Part shown: positions 25,839 to 34,675 of the stretch, piece after piece
Layout of the letters: the number at the start of each line of letters is the position of its first letter
Numbering within the stretch: position 1 is the stretch's first letter
Assembly: GCF_000429765.1 (NCBI RefSeq)
Contig: NZ_KE386949.1
Span: 572,815 to 636,814, forward strand
From: Gemmobacter nectariphilus DSM 15620
GTDB lineage: Bacteria; Pseudomonadota; Alphaproteobacteria; Rhodobacterales; Rhodobacteraceae
Length of the DNA stretch: 64,000 bases
Direction: 5' to 3'
Made by a program: the position numbers and the translations under genes
Notes under the pieces: generated by a model
What the model was told of the DNA's origin: nothing
The model's database searches: none
What the model saw: only the letters and a program-made list of their open reading frames with translations

Positions 25839-27006
25839 GCAGCAGAAGGGCCGCTGTTGCCGCCAGTCCCACCCCGGCCGTCAGCCACACCGCGTTCAGC
25901 CCCCAGGCCGTCAGCGCGGCGCCAAAGATCAGCGGGGCGGCGGCCTGCAGGATGCGGGCAGGCGCGTTCAGCCAGCCCAGCCGCTGGCCATAGCTCGCCG
26001 CCCCGAACAGCGCCAGCGGCAGCGTGCCCTTGGCGATCGTCAGAATCCCGTTCCCGGCCCCGTGCAACAGCGCAAAGGCATAGGCCGCCGGTCCGCCAAA
26101 CCCCACCAGACAGACCGCCGCCACCGGATGCGCCGCCGCCGCCAGCCGGGCCGAGGTCAACGGGTGGAACCGGCGCAACAGACCGAACTCCAGCACCCGC
26201 GCGGCCACCTGTGCGGGTCCGATCAGCGCGCCTGCGGCAATGGCCATCGCGGTGCCGGCCCCCGCAGCCTCCAGCAGACCCGGCAGATGCGCGGCCATGG
26301 CGGTTGAATTGAACCAGGTCGCGGCAAAGACAAAGGCCAGCAGCATCAGCGCCCCGCGCGGTGGGGGCGCGGCATCGGGTTCGGGCAGGGCGGGTGTGTG
26401 CGCCGGGGTGCTGCCACGCGGCAGCAGGGCGTTCAGCGGCAAGGCAAGGCACAGGTGAATCACGGCCCAGCCCAGACAGGCCTCGCGCCAGCCCCAATGC
26501 GCCAGCATCAGCCCCGACAGCGGCCAGCCCACAGTGCTGGCAAACCCGGCGATCAGCGTGATCCCGGTGATCGGCCCGCGCGCCGCCTTGCCATAGATCC
26601 CGGCCAGGGTGGCAAAGGCGGCCTCGTAAAGCCCCATGCCCATGCCAAGGCCGATCACCGCCCAGCCGGCGAACAGCACCGCAGGCGCGGGCGCAATCGC
26701 CAGCAGGCCCAGCCCGGCGGCAAAGACCAGATTGGACAGCATCAGCACCCCGCGCCCGCCCAGCCGGTCGATCCGCCCGCCCGCCCATGGCCCGACCAGC
26801 GCCGAGACCACCATCGCCATGGAAAAGGCGCCGAACACCCAGACCGGCGACAGGCCAAAGGCGGCCGCCATCGGTGCGGCCAGCACGGCGGGAATGTAAT
26901 AGCTGGAGGCCCAGCCGATGGTCTGCGCCGTGCCAAGCGCCGCAACGATCAGCCCGCGCTGCGCGGCAATCATCGCGGCCACCAGCGCGCGCCGGGGATC
27001 AGGCAA
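25825..27006 (-). CDS. MFS transporter next to ArsR (ArsK-like candidate)
   Basis: A 393-residue MFS protein with about 12 helices. The first half has GWASSYYIPAVLAAPMAAAF and AGGRIDRLGGR (the loop 2-3 motif). It starts at a TTG 12 bases after the arsR stop, with only a weak ribosome-binding site; GTG at codon 9 is an alternative. Co-transcription with an ArsR carrying a C-terminal Cys pair suggests a metalloid exporter. ArsK of Agrobacterium is the known MFS pump in such pairs, but I cannot confirm homology. It is convergent with arsJ, overlapping by 14 bases. Confidence 0.75.
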   Translation of the reverse strand: MPDPRRALVAAMIAAQRGLIVAALGTAQTIGWASSYYIPAVLAAPMAAAFGLSPVWVFGAFSMAMVVSALVGPWAGGRIDRLGGRGVLMLSNLVFAAGLGLLAIAPAPAVLFAGWAVIGLGMGMGLYEAAFATLAGIYGKAARGPITGITLIAGFASTVGWPLSGLMLAHWGWREACLGWAVIHLCLALPLNALLPRGSTPAHTPALPEPDAAPPPRGALMLLAFVFAATWFNSTAMAAHLPGLLEAAGAGTAMAIAAGALIGPAQVAARVLEFGLLRRFHPLTSARLAAAAHPVAAVCLVGFGGPAAYAFALLHGAGNGILTIAKGTLPLALFGAASYGQRLGWLNAPARILQAAAPLIFGAALTAWGLNAVWLTAGVGLAATAALLLLRSR

Positions 27007-27018
27007 GCCATCTGCGAC

Positions 27019-27312
27019 CTACGCCGCATCGCCGGAACAGCAGCCCGCCGCCAGATCGGCGATCAGCCCCTGCATCACCGGATAATTCGCCCGGCAGATC
27101 AACGAGGTTCCTGCCCGGTCCTGCCGGATCAGATCGACCAGCACCAACGCCCGGCAATGATGCGACAGGGTGGATCCCGGAACCCCCAGCCGGTCCCCCA
27201 GATGCCCCATGGCCAGCCCGCCATCGCCAGCCGTGACCAGCAGGCGATAGATGCGCAGCCGCGTCGGATTGCCCAGGGCCGCAAGCCGCGCGGCAGCGGT
27301 TTCAATATCCAT
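27019..27312 (-). CDS. arsR: ArsR-family metalloregulator with C-terminal vicinal Cys pair
   Basis: A 97-residue winged-helix repressor (NPTRLRIYRLL, recognition helix PGSTLSHHCRALVLV). It lacks the classical CVC metal box in the DNA-binding helix but ends DLAAGCCSGDAA, and further cysteines occur in HHCRA and LICRA. Some ArsR proteins (the Acidithiobacillus type) bind As(III) through C-terminal cysteines. It is followed by the MFS gene and preceded by a GTTTC/GAAAC palindrome. Distinct from the ArsR domain of the fusion protein. Confidence 0.85.
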   Translation of the reverse strand: MDIETAAARLAALGNPTRLRIYRLLVTAGDGGLAMGHLGDRLGVPGSTLSHHCRALVLVDLIRQDRAGTSLICRANYPVMQGLIADLAAGCCSGDAA

Positions 27313-27327
27313 CTCGCCCTTCTTCGA

Positions 27328-27349
27328 TGTTTCCAGAACAATAGAAACA
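27328..27349 (-). promoter_or_regulatory. candidate operator of the second ArsR
   Basis: Inverted repeat TGTTTC-(10)-GAAACA located 16 bases upstream of the arsR start, between arsR and the dnaB terminator. Position and symmetry fit autoregulation. Confidence 0.45.
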
Positions 27350-27361
27350 CATCACGAAAGG

Positions 27362-27388
27362 CGATAGCGGCTTTGCAAGACGCTATCG
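27362..27388 (-). terminator. dnaB terminator
   Basis: CGATAGCG pairs with CGCTATCG (8 bp, 11-base loop), beginning six bases past the dnaB stop and followed on the minus strand by CCTTTCG. Confidence 0.5.
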
Positions 27389-27393
27389 TGACA

Positions 27394-28887
27394 TCAGTAT
27401 TCGGCTTCGCGCTCGCCGCTTTGCCATTCGCGGGCCAGGTTGCCGAAGCGGGTGAACTTGCCCTCGAACGACAGCTCCACCGTGCCGATCGGCCCGTGAC
27501 GCTGCTTGCCGATGATGACCTCGGCCTTGCCATGGCAGCTTTCCATGACCTGCTGCCAGGCGGCCATCTTTTCCAGCTCGTGATCCGAGGGCTTTTCGCG
27601 TTCCTTGTAATATTCCTCGCGGAACACGAACATCACCACGTCGGCGTCCTGTTCGATCGACCCCGATTCCCGCAGGTCGGACAGCTGGGGCCGCTTGTCC
27701 TCGCGGCTTTCGACCTGACGCGACAGCTGCGAGAGCGCGATCACCGGGATGTTCAGCTCCTTGGCGATGGCCTTGAGGCCCTGGGTGATTTCCGAGACTT
27801 CCTGAACCCGGTTGTCCTTGGACGACCCTTTCAGCAGCTGAAGATAGTCGACCATCAGCACATCCAGCCCATGCGTGCGCTTGAGCCGCCGCGCCCGCGC
27901 CGCCACCTGCGAGATCGGCAGGGCCGGGGTATCGTCGATGTAAAGCGGGCAGGTTTCCAGCGACTTGGCCGCTTCGACAAAGCGGCGGAATTCGTGTTCC
28001 GTCATGTCGCCGCGGCGGATCTGTTCCGATGGAACCTCGGATGCCTCGGACAGGATACGGGCGGCCAGCTGTTCGGCCGACATCTCCAGCGAAAAGAACC
28101 CGACAACACCGCCTTCGACCGCGCCTTCGGACCCGTCCGGCTTGCGCCCACGCTTGTAGGCCTTGGCGACGTTGAAGGCGATGTTGGTCGCCAGCGAGGT
28201 TTTCCCCATCGACGGACGGCCCGCCAGGATGATCAGGTCCGACGGATGCAGGCCGCCCAGTTTCTTGTCGAGGTCAATCAGTTGGGTCGGAATGCCCGAC
28301 AGCCCGCCGCCCCGCTGATAGGCCGCATTCGCCACATCGACCGCCGCCGTCACTGCACGCAGGAAGGACTGAAACCCGCGTTCGGCCACCCCCTGTTCGC
28401 CCAGCTTGTAAAGCCGCTGCTCGGCCTCGGTGATCTGATCGCGCGGCTCGGAGGCCACATCGACCTTGCCGGCCCGGTCTGCAATGTCGCGCCCCAGCGC
28501 GATCAGCTCGCGCCGCACCGCCAGATCATAGATCATCTGGGCATAATCGCGCGCGGCAAAGGCCGAAATCGCCGCCCCTGCCAGCCGCACCAGATAGGCC
28601 GGACCGCCCAGCTCCTTCAGCCCCGGATCGTCTTCAAGGAACGCCTTGAGCGTGACGGGCGAGGCAAGGGCGTTCTTCTGGATCCGCGCGGCGGCGATTT
28701 CAAAGATGCGCTGGTGCACGGGGTCGTAGAAATGTTCCGCCTTCACCAGCGCGGCGATGCGGTCATAGACATCGTTGTTGGTCAGGATCGCGCCCAGAAG
28801 CTGCTGCTCTGCCTCGATGTTGTGGGGCAAAACGTCGGTGTCTGCCGGTGCCGGGGGCACGGGCGTGATCTTTGCGATGTCGTTCAT
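27394..28887 (-). CDS. dnaB: replicative DNA helicase DnaB
   Basis: A 497-residue DnaB. The N-terminal domain begins with PHNIEAEQQLLGAILTNN. The RecA-like domain has Walker A in LAGRPSMGKTSLA, Walker B near LDVLMVDYLQLL, and the SQLSRQVESR segment. It unwinds DNA at the replication fork as a hexamer with DnaG. There is no sign of an intein. It lies downstream of pyrE on the same strand. Confidence 0.96.
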   Translation of the reverse strand: MNDIAKITPVPPAPADTDVLPHNIEAEQQLLGAILTNNDVYDRIAALVKAEHFYDPVHQRIFEIAAARIQKNALASPVTLKAFLEDDPGLKELGGPAYLVRLAGAAISAFAARDYAQMIYDLAVRRELIALGRDIADRAGKVDVASEPRDQITEAEQRLYKLGEQGVAERGFQSFLRAVTAAVDVANAAYQRGGGLSGIPTQLIDLDKKLGGLHPSDLIILAGRPSMGKTSLATNIAFNVAKAYKRGRKPDGSEGAVEGGVVGFFSLEMSAEQLAARILSEASEVPSEQIRRGDMTEHEFRRFVEAAKSLETCPLYIDDTPALPISQVAARARRLKRTHGLDVLMVDYLQLLKGSSKDNRVQEVSEITQGLKAIAKELNIPVIALSQLSRQVESREDKRPQLSDLRESGSIEQDADVVMFVFREEYYKEREKPSDHELEKMAAWQQVMESCHGKAEVIIGKQRHGPIGTVELSFEGKFTRFGNLAREWQSGEREAEY

Positions 28888-29116
28888 GGACTGCCTGCCG
28901 GTTCTTGCAAGACCAGACCCCTAGCCGATCCGCCGCCACGGGGGCAAGTGGACGGAACTGGGGACAAGTCCGGTATAACCCCTAGGATAACGCCGCAGCC
29001 AGTTTCGCGCCACAACCGTTTGTGGTCACGGCGCGATCAGGCACGACATTGCCGATTCGGATACCCTGGGGCCGGATGTTGCGCACATCCTGCCCACAGG
29101 GTTGTCCACAGAAATC
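28888..29116 (-). other. pyrE-dnaB intergenic region
   Basis: A 229-base non-coding stretch. It holds a CCACAA-ccgt-TTGTGG stem (29010-29025), which could end the pyrE transcript. TTGTCCACA near 29103, one mismatch from a DnaA box, is probably chance. No promoter with good hexamers stood out for dnaB. Confidence 0.4.
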
Positions 29117-29791
29117 TTACGGGTTCGCCACGCGCCAGGCGGCCGGGTCGGTCAAAAAGGCCTCGACCTCGGACAGGGTGTGCGCATCAAAGGCCTCACG
29201 CTCCTTGGCGACAGCCAGAACGTCCCACCAGGTGCACAGCCAGGACAGTTCCACCCCATGTTCGCGCAAGCGCGGGATCGTGTCGGCGAAGATGCCATAG
29301 TAGAAGATCACCGCCGTATGCCCGCAGGTGGCGCCGGTATCGCGGATCGCATCGACGAACGACAGCTTGCTGCCGCCGTCGGTCGTCAGATCCTCGACCA
29401 GCAGCACGCGCTGGCCTTCGGTCATGGCGCCTTCGATCCGGGCATTGCGGCCATAGCCCTTGGGTTTTTTCCGCACATAGGTCATCGGCAGGGCCATCCG
29501 CTCGGCCACCAGCGCGGCAAAGGGAATGCCCGCCGTCTCGCCGCCGGCGATATTGTCGAATGCCTCAAGCCCCGCATCGCGCATCACGGTGACGGTCAGG
29601 AAATCCATCAGCACGGACCGGATGCGCGGAAAGCTGATCAGCTTGCGGCAGTCGATATAGGTCGGCCCCTTGAGCCCCGAGGCATAGGTATAGGGCGGGT
29701 CGGCGCTGAAATGCACCGCCTTGATGTCCAGCAACATGCCTGCGGCCAGGCGGGCGATTTCTTCCTTGGGCGGAAAGCTGGACGGGATCAT
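29117..29791 (-). CDS. pyrE: orotate phosphoribosyltransferase
   Basis: A 224-residue PyrE, which converts orotate and PRPP to orotidine monophosphate in pyrimidine synthesis. The PRPP-binding motif is [13 protein letters not shown], and [11 protein letters not shown] and [14 protein letters not shown] are family segments. It is alone here, with no pyrC neighbour; an MFS gene ends 10 bases upstream. Confidence 0.93.
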   Translation of the reverse strand: MIPSSFPPKEEIARLAAGMLLDIKAVHFSADPPYTYASGLKGPTYIDCRKLISFPRIRSVLMDFLTVTVMRDAGLEAFDNIAGGETAGIPFAALVAERMALPMTYVRKKPKGYGRNARIEGAMTEGQRVLLVEDLTTDGGSKLSFVDAIRDTGATCGHTAVIFYYGIFADTIPRLREHGVELSWLCTWWDVLAVAKEREAFDAHTLSEVEAFLTDPAAWRVANP

Positions 29792-29801
29792 GGGCGCTCC
29801 T

Positions 29802-31040
29802 TCAGGCTGACGCGGCGGCTTTGCCAGCTTGGGGCGGGATTCGCAACCGGCCAGCGCGGGCGATCAGCCAGACGGCGATGGCGACGTTCAGCCCGTTCCA
29901 GACGATGCCATTGATGAAGGCAAGCGCATAGCTTTGCGTCACGTCGTGGATCCAGCCCGACATCCAGCCGCCGATCGCCATGCCAAGGATCGTGGCCATC
30001 ATCACCAGCCCGACCCGCGCGCCCGCGACCGAGGCGGGCATGTATTCGCGCACGATCAGCGCATAGGACGGCAAGAGCCCCCCTTGCGACAGCCCGAAGA
30101 CCAGGCTGACCAGATAAAGCGGCACCAGCCCGTCGAACGGCAGATACAGGAACAGCGCGATCATCTGCATCGAGCCGAACAGCAGCAGCGTTGCCACCCC
30201 GCCGATCCGGTCCGAGATCAGCCCCCCCACCAGCCGCGAGGCAACGCCCCCCAGCAGCATCAGCGACAGCATCTCGGCCCCGACGGCGGGGCCATAGCCC
30301 AGGTCCATGCAATAGGCGACGATATGCACCTGCGGCATCGCCATGGCGACACAGCAGGCGATGCCCGCGACAAAGAGCAGCGCCGTCAGGGTGTTGGTCG
30401 AAACGCCCACGCTGCTGGCACGGTTGGCCGCGGCGCGGTCCGAGGCGGCCTTGGCCTCGGCCGGCGGGCGGGCGCGCAGCAGCCAAGCCAGCGGGGGAAT
30501 GCCCGCCATCAGCGTCATCCCGACCAGCGCATAGGCCCACTGCCAGCCCCAGGCGGCGATCCACACATTCAGCACCAGCGGCCAGATCACCCCGGCCATG
30601 TAGTTGGCCGAAGCCGCAACCGACATGGCAATCCCGCGCCGCTTGAGGAACCAGTGCGAAATATCCGCCATCAGCGGGCCAAAGCTGCCCGCGCTGCCAA
30701 GGCCCACCACGAATTGCGCAAGGCCGACCAGCCAGACATTCGGCGCAAATCCGGCCGCCACATGACCCAGCCCCACCATGACCGCCGCACCCAGCAGCGT
30801 CGGCAAAACCCCCATGCGGTCGACCATCCGCCCGGTCACCACATTGCCCAGGCCAAAGCCCAGCATGGTCACGACGAAGATCAGCGAGGCATCCGAGCGG
30901 CTGAGCGCAAAGTCACGCTCCATTTGCGGCATGACGACGATCAGCGTCCACATGCCGGCATTGCCGATGGCGCCGACCACCATGGTCACGGCCAACCGCA
31001 GCCACGAGACGCGACTGTCCAGAACGCTTGCGGTTTGCAT
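29802..31040 (-). CDS. MFS transporter (monocarboxylate/oxalate-formate-antiporter-like)
   Basis: A 412-residue, roughly 12-helix MFS protein. Features include [15 protein letters not shown] after helix 2 (the MFS A-motif region), [20 protein letters not shown], and [13 protein letters not shown]-like sequence in the second half. The overall pattern recalls the OFA/MCT group, which moves carboxylates. The ATG at 31040 was preferred because AAGGGGG lies six bases before it; the ATG at 31046 would be too close. Its stop is 10 bases before pyrE. Confidence 0.82.
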   Translation of the reverse strand: MQTASVLDSRVSWLRLAVTMVVGAIGNAGMWTLIVVMPQMERDFALSRSDASLIFVVTMLGFGLGNVVTGRMVDRMGVLPTLLGAAVMVGLGHVAAGFAPNVWLVGLAQFVVGLGSAGSFGPLMADISHWFLKRRGIAMSVAASANYMAGVIWPLVLNVWIAAWGWQWAYALVGMTLMAGIPPLAWLLRARPPAEAKAASDRAAANRASSVGVSTNTLTALLFVAGIACCVAMAMPQVHIVAYCMDLGYGPAVGAEMLSLMLLGGVASRLVGGLISDRIGGVATLLLFGSMQMIALFLYLPFDGLVPLYLVSLVFGLSQGGLLPSYALIVREYMPASVAGARVGLVMMATILGMAIGGWMSGWIHDVTQSYALAFINGIVWNGLNVAIAVWLIARAGRLRIPPQAGKAAASA

Positions 31041-31057
31041 GGTCATCCCCCTTGATT

Positions 31058-31078
31058 CCGGCGCCACTGTGGCGCCGG
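31058..31078 (-). terminator. stem-loop after serS
   Basis: Perfect palindrome CCGGCGCCA-ctg-TGGCGCCGG between the serS stop and the MFS gene. There is no strong T-run on the minus strand (GAATCAAGG follows). Confidence 0.45.
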
Positions 31079-31095
31079 GTTCGCGGGAAGTCCAG

Positions 31096-32388
31096 TCAGG
31101 CCAGATCGCCCTCGGGCGTGATCTTGGTGCGGCCGCGCAGATAGGGGTGCAGCACCTCGGGCAGCTCGACCGACCCATCGGCCTGCTGGCCGTTTTCCAG
31201 CACGGCAATCAGCGTGCGCCCGACCGCCAGCCCCGATCCGTTCAGCGTGGCAATGAATTCCGGCTTGCCGCCGCCCGCCGGGCGATAGCGCCCGTTCATC
31301 CGCCGCGCCTGGAACTGCCCGCAGGTCGAGACCGAGGAAATCTCGCGATAGCGGTTCTGGCCTGGCAGCCAGACCTCAAGGTCATGGGTCTTTTGCGCGC
31401 CAAAGCCGATATCGCCGGTGCACAGCACGACGACCCGATAGGGCAGGCCCAGCTTTTGCAAGATCGCCTCGGCGCAGCCGGTCATCCGCTCGTGTTCGGC
31501 CAGCGCGGTTTCCGGGGTGCACAGCGTCACCATCTCGACCTTCTCGAACTGGTGCTGGCGCAGCATCCCGGTGGTGTCCTTGCCCGCCGAACCTGCCTCG
31601 GACCGGAAGCAATGGGTAGCTGCGGTCATGCGGATGGGCAGCTGCGTCTCATCATAAATCTCGCCTGCGGCGAAGTTGGTCATGGTGACTTCGGACGTCG
31701 GGATCAGCCACCAGCCATTGGTGGTCTGATAGCTGTCCTCGGCGAATTTCGGCAGCTGGTTGGTGCCATACATCGCGTCTTCCTTGACCAGGACCGGGGT
31801 CCAGGTCTCGGTCAGGCCATGTTCCTCGACATGAGTGTCGACCATGAATTGCGCCAGCGCGCGATGCACGCGGGTGATCGCGCCTTTCAGCACGACAAAA
31901 CGGCTGCCCGACAGCTTGGCCGCGGTTCCAAAATCCATGCCGGGCTTGACGCCCGCGATCTCGAAATGCTCGACCGGGGCAAAGTTGAACGCGCGCGGCG
32001 TGCCCCAGCGGCGGATCTCCTGATTGGCCTCCTCGTCGGCACCGTCGGGGATCTCGTCCAGCACCATGTTGGGAATGGTCATCAGCAGATCGCGCAGCGC
32101 GGCATCCTCGGCCGCGGCTTCGGTCTGCAACCGGGCAATCTCGGCCTTCTTCTCGGCCACCAGCGCGCGCAGGCGCTCGAACTCGGCGTCATCGCCGCGT
32201 GCCTTGGCGGCGCCGACCTCCTTGCTGGCCTTGTTCTGATCGGCCTGCGCGGTCTCGGCCGCCAGGATTTTCGCCCGCCGCCCCTCGTCCATCGCCAGGA
32301 TCTGCGACGACATCGGCGCGACACCCCGGCGCGAAAGGGCGCGGTCGAAGGCCTCGGGCTCTTCGCGGATGAAGCGGATATCGTGCAT
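31096..32388 (-). CDS. serS: seryl-tRNA synthetase
   Basis: A 430-residue class II synthetase. The N-terminal coiled-coil arm lies at about residues 30-100. The catalytic domain has motif 2 around [18 protein letters not shown] and motif 3 around [17 protein letters not shown]. It charges tRNA-Ser and tRNA-Sec. [15 protein letters not shown] is the family start, with AGGAG upstream; the longer frame was rejected. Confidence 0.97.
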   Translation of the reverse strand: MHDIRFIREEPEAFDRALSRRGVAPMSSQILAMDEGRRAKILAAETAQADQNKASKEVGAAKARGDDAEFERLRALVAEKKAEIARLQTEAAAEDAALRDLLMTIPNMVLDEIPDGADEEANQEIRRWGTPRAFNFAPVEHFEIAGVKPGMDFGTAAKLSGSRFVVLKGAITRVHRALAQFMVDTHVEEHGLTETWTPVLVKEDAMYGTNQLPKFAEDSYQTTNGWWLIPTSEVTMTNFAAGEIYDETQLPIRMTAATHCFRSEAGSAGKDTTGMLRQHQFEKVEMVTLCTPETALAEHERMTGCAEAILQKLGLPYRVVVLCTGDIGFGAQKTHDLEVWLPGQNRYREISSVSTCGQFQARRMNGRYRPAGGGKPEFIATLNGSGLAVGRTLIAVLENGQQADGSVELPEVLHPYLRGRTKITPEGDLA

Positions 32389-32520
32389 GATCTGGCTCCT
32401 GTCAGGGATTCCTTGGGGAATGGCCGCCTTATGGCGGAAATCGCCGGGCGATGTAAGGTGGATGCTGGCGCCCCGCCCCTGATGCCGGGCCCCGCCGCAG
32501 CTCAAGCCTCGCCGGCGTCC

Positions 32521-32590
32521 CCTTTGCCTTTTTCAAAATACCCCACGGGGTGGTCCGGAGGGGTGTGAAACCCCTCCGGGGCCAGGGCCC
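32521..32590 (-). repeat. dispersed palindromic repeat, copy 4
   Basis: TTTTTCAAAATACCCCACGG, then hairpin CCGGAGGGG-tgtgaaa-CCCCTCCGG (32555-32579) and GGGGCC-ag-GGCCCC. The 21-base core of the hairpin is the exact reverse complement of that in copy 5, 7.7 kb away. It lies between the DUF1289 gene and serS. Confidence 0.7.
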
Positions 32591-32601
32591 CGCGCAGCGG
32601 T

Positions 32602-32793
32602 CTATGATCCAGGCGCAACCCCGCGGCCCTCTGCGGCGCGCAAACCACGCACCAGAAGCTCGGCCATGATCCGGCGGCGTTCCTCGGGCGCCATCTGCGA
32701 CCAGCGCGCGATTTCGTCCAGCGTGCGCTGGCAGCCCAGACAGACCTCGTCCGCCGGGTCCAGCTGGCAGACATTGACGCAGGGGCTGTCCAT
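32602..32793 (-). CDS. DUF1289 domain-containing small Cys-rich protein
   Basis: A 63-residue protein with the DUF1289 signature: SPCVNVCQLD, then CLGCQRTLDEIARW. The four cysteines suggest zinc or Fe-S binding; the function of the family is not established. It starts four bases past the ruvX stop, so it is probably translated from the ccmI-ruvX transcript. Confidence 0.85.
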   Translation of the reverse strand: MDSPCVNVCQLDPADEVCLGCQRTLDEIARWSQMAPEERRRIMAELLVRGLRAAEGRGVAPGS

Positions 32794-32796
32794 CGC

Positions 32797-33276
32797 CTAA
32801 CTCCGTGCCAGATGCGCCAGCCGGTCCAAGGCGCCTTGCAAGATGTACCCCGCCGCCACATGGTCGATCACCTGCGCACGGCGCGCGCGCGACGTATCGG
32901 CCTCGAGCAGCGCGCGTTCGGCGGCGACGGTGGACAGCCGCTCATCCCAGAAGGTGATCGGCAAGGGCGTCAGCTTGGCCAGATTGCGGGCAAAGGCGCG
33001 GGTCGATTGCGCGCGCGGCCCTTCGGATCCGTCCATGTTGCGCGGCAGGCCCAGCACGATCCCCTTCAACTCACGCTCGGCCACGATCTTCAGCAGCGCC
33101 TCGGCATCAATGGTGAATTTCTCTCGCCGGATGGTCAGCAGGGGCGAGGCAACGCTGCGCAGACTGTCCGAGACCGCGACCCCGATGGTCTTGGTGCCCA
33201 GATCAAGGCCCGCCAGCGCCCCCATGCGGGGCAGGCTGGCTGCAAACGCGGCGATGTCGTCATGCACCGTGGTCAT
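32797..33276 (-). CDS. ruvX: putative pre-16S rRNA nuclease / Holliday junction resolvase-like YqgF
   Basis: A 159-residue YqgF/RuvX with RNase-H fold motifs [15 protein letters not shown] near the start, [31 protein letters not shown] and, near the end, [13 protein letters not shown]. In E. coli YqgF matures the 16S rRNA 5' end. The start overlaps the ccmI stop by ATGA, so the longer frame is not the gene. Followed by the DUF1289 gene. Confidence 0.92.
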   Translation of the reverse strand: MTTVHDDIAAFAASLPRMGALAGLDLGTKTIGVAVSDSLRSVASPLLTIRREKFTIDAEALLKIVAERELKGIVLGLPRNMDGSEGPRAQSTRAFARNLAKLTPLPITFWDERLSTVAAERALLEADTSRARRAQVIDHVAAGYILQGALDRLAHLARS

Positions 33277-34523
33277 TCGCTCAGCCCTGCATCGCGAGCG
33301 GCGGCCCCGACCTCGGCCAGATCGCCTGCGCTGTCCTTGAACCGGCCCTGCGCTTCGGCCCAGATCGCCTTGGCGCGGTCGGTATCGCCCAGAACGCCAA
33401 GCGCGCGGATCAGGCGCGCCCATTCCTGCGCGGTGCCGCCCTCGCTCGCCAGCCGGTTCATCAGCCCGTCGACCATGCCGCGGATCATCTTCTGGCGCTC
33501 TTCGGGGGTCATGTCCTGGGCGGCGGCCATCGCGGCAGCGTCGGGGCCGGGCATGGCGGTGCCGCGCATGGGGGGCATCTGATAGCGATGCTGGCCGGCC
33601 AGATAGGCCACATCGGGCAATTCGCTGCGCAGCGTCTCGACCCAGGGGTCCGCCTCGGTGCTGGCTTCCCACAGCGGCGCCCAGAACCGGAAGGCCAGAT
33701 CGAACCGCCCGGACTGGGTGAACATCAGCCCGGAATAATAGCGCGCGATCCCGTTGGCAGGATCAAGCTTCAGCGCGCGGGCCAGCACGGCTTCGGCCTC
33801 GGGGGTGACGATGCCGCCGGTTGCGGCAACCATCAGTTCGGCCTGTGCGGCCAGATCGGCGGCGGTCGTGCCTGCCCCCTTGAGCGTGACGACCATGGCC
33901 TGCGCGCGGGCGGCGGCGGCATAATTGCCCAGCATCGCCTCGTTGCGGGCCAGCAGCTCTTGCCCTTGCAGATCGTTGGGCCGGGCCTCCATCGCCTTGC
34001 GCAGCTTCTCCATCAGTTCGGCGTGGCGCGGATCGGCGGGCGCAGGGGCAGGGGGCAGGGCGGCCGCGGCGCGGGCCTCGGCCGTGGCCTGATCGGGGCG
34101 GCCGGCGCGCATCGCTTCGGCCGCTTCCAGGCGGGCGGCAATGGGCATGTCGTCGAGGTCAGGATTGCCCAGCAGGGCATAGCCGCCAAAGGCGACGCCG
34201 GCCACGATCACCAGCACGGCCCCGGCGGTCACGGCCCGTGCCGGACCGCGCGCCGTCTGGTCGGCCGCGGCGCGCAGCGCGCTGTCGGCCGACAGCACGC
34301 GGCGGCCGATCTCGGTGCGCAGGCGCTGCGCCTCGTCCTCGGCGATCACGCCGCGTGCCAGATCGCGGTCCACCTCGGCCAGCTGGTCGCGGTAGACCTT
34401 CAGGTCGAACTCCGCCGCCGGGCTTGCGCCCGCCGCCCGCCCGCGTGCCAGTGCCGCGACCATCAATCCCGCCACCGCCAGCGTCAGCGCCACAGTGACC
34501 GCCCAGAACAGAATGCTGCCCAT
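33273..34523 (-). CDS. ccmI: c-type cytochrome biogenesis protein CcmI
   Basis: A 416-residue protein with two N-terminal membrane helices (about residues 5-25 and 95-115) enclosing a cytoplasmic segment ([20 protein letters not shown]), then a periplasmic TPR region. CcmI holds apocytochrome c for haem attachment by Ccm[14 protein letters not shown] and LKVYRDQL are typical. No other ccm gene is in the window. It is divergent from soxB. Confidence 0.92.
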   Translation of the reverse strand: MGSILFWAVTVALTLAVAGLMVAALARGRAAGASPAAEFDLKVYRDQLAEVDRDLARGVIAEDEAQRLRTEIGRRVLSADSALRAAADQTARGPARAVTAGAVLVIVAGVAFGGYALLGNPDLDDMPIAARLEAAEAMRAGRPDQATAEARAAAALPPAPAPADPRHAELMEKLRKAMEARPNDLQGQELLARNEAMLGNYAAAARAQAMVVTLKGAGTTAADLAAQAELMVAATGGIVTPEAEAVLARALKLDPANGIARYYSGLMFTQSGRFDLAFRFWAPLWEASTEADPWVETLRSELPDVAYLAGQHRYQMPPMRGTAMPGPDAAAMAAAQDMTPEERQKMIRGMVDGLMNRLASEGGTAQEWARLIRALGVLGDTDRAKAIWAEAQGRFKDSAGDLAEVGAAARDAGLSE

Positions 34524-34675
34524 GCCTTCCCCTTTGCTGGCCCCCCATGTAACCGTTGCGGGCCGCCCGAAAAAGCCCGAACGCGCGCCGTGATGTCGCA
34601 GCCCGCCCCCGCCCGGCCCCTTTTCGCGGGGCAGTCACCGGGGTATGAGGGGCAAAAGCCAACCATGGGGCCGCC

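Noticed and set aside
29095-29112. DnaA-box-like TTGTCCACA near dnaB-pyrE
   Set aside because: A single one-mismatch box without a cluster, AT-rich region or dnaA/dnaN neighbours does not support an origin.
26398-29592. 1064-residue open frame on the plus strand across the MFS, arsR and dnaB genes
   Set aside because: Runs through three clear minus-strand genes and their boundaries; low-complexity Arg/Pro/Gln composition.
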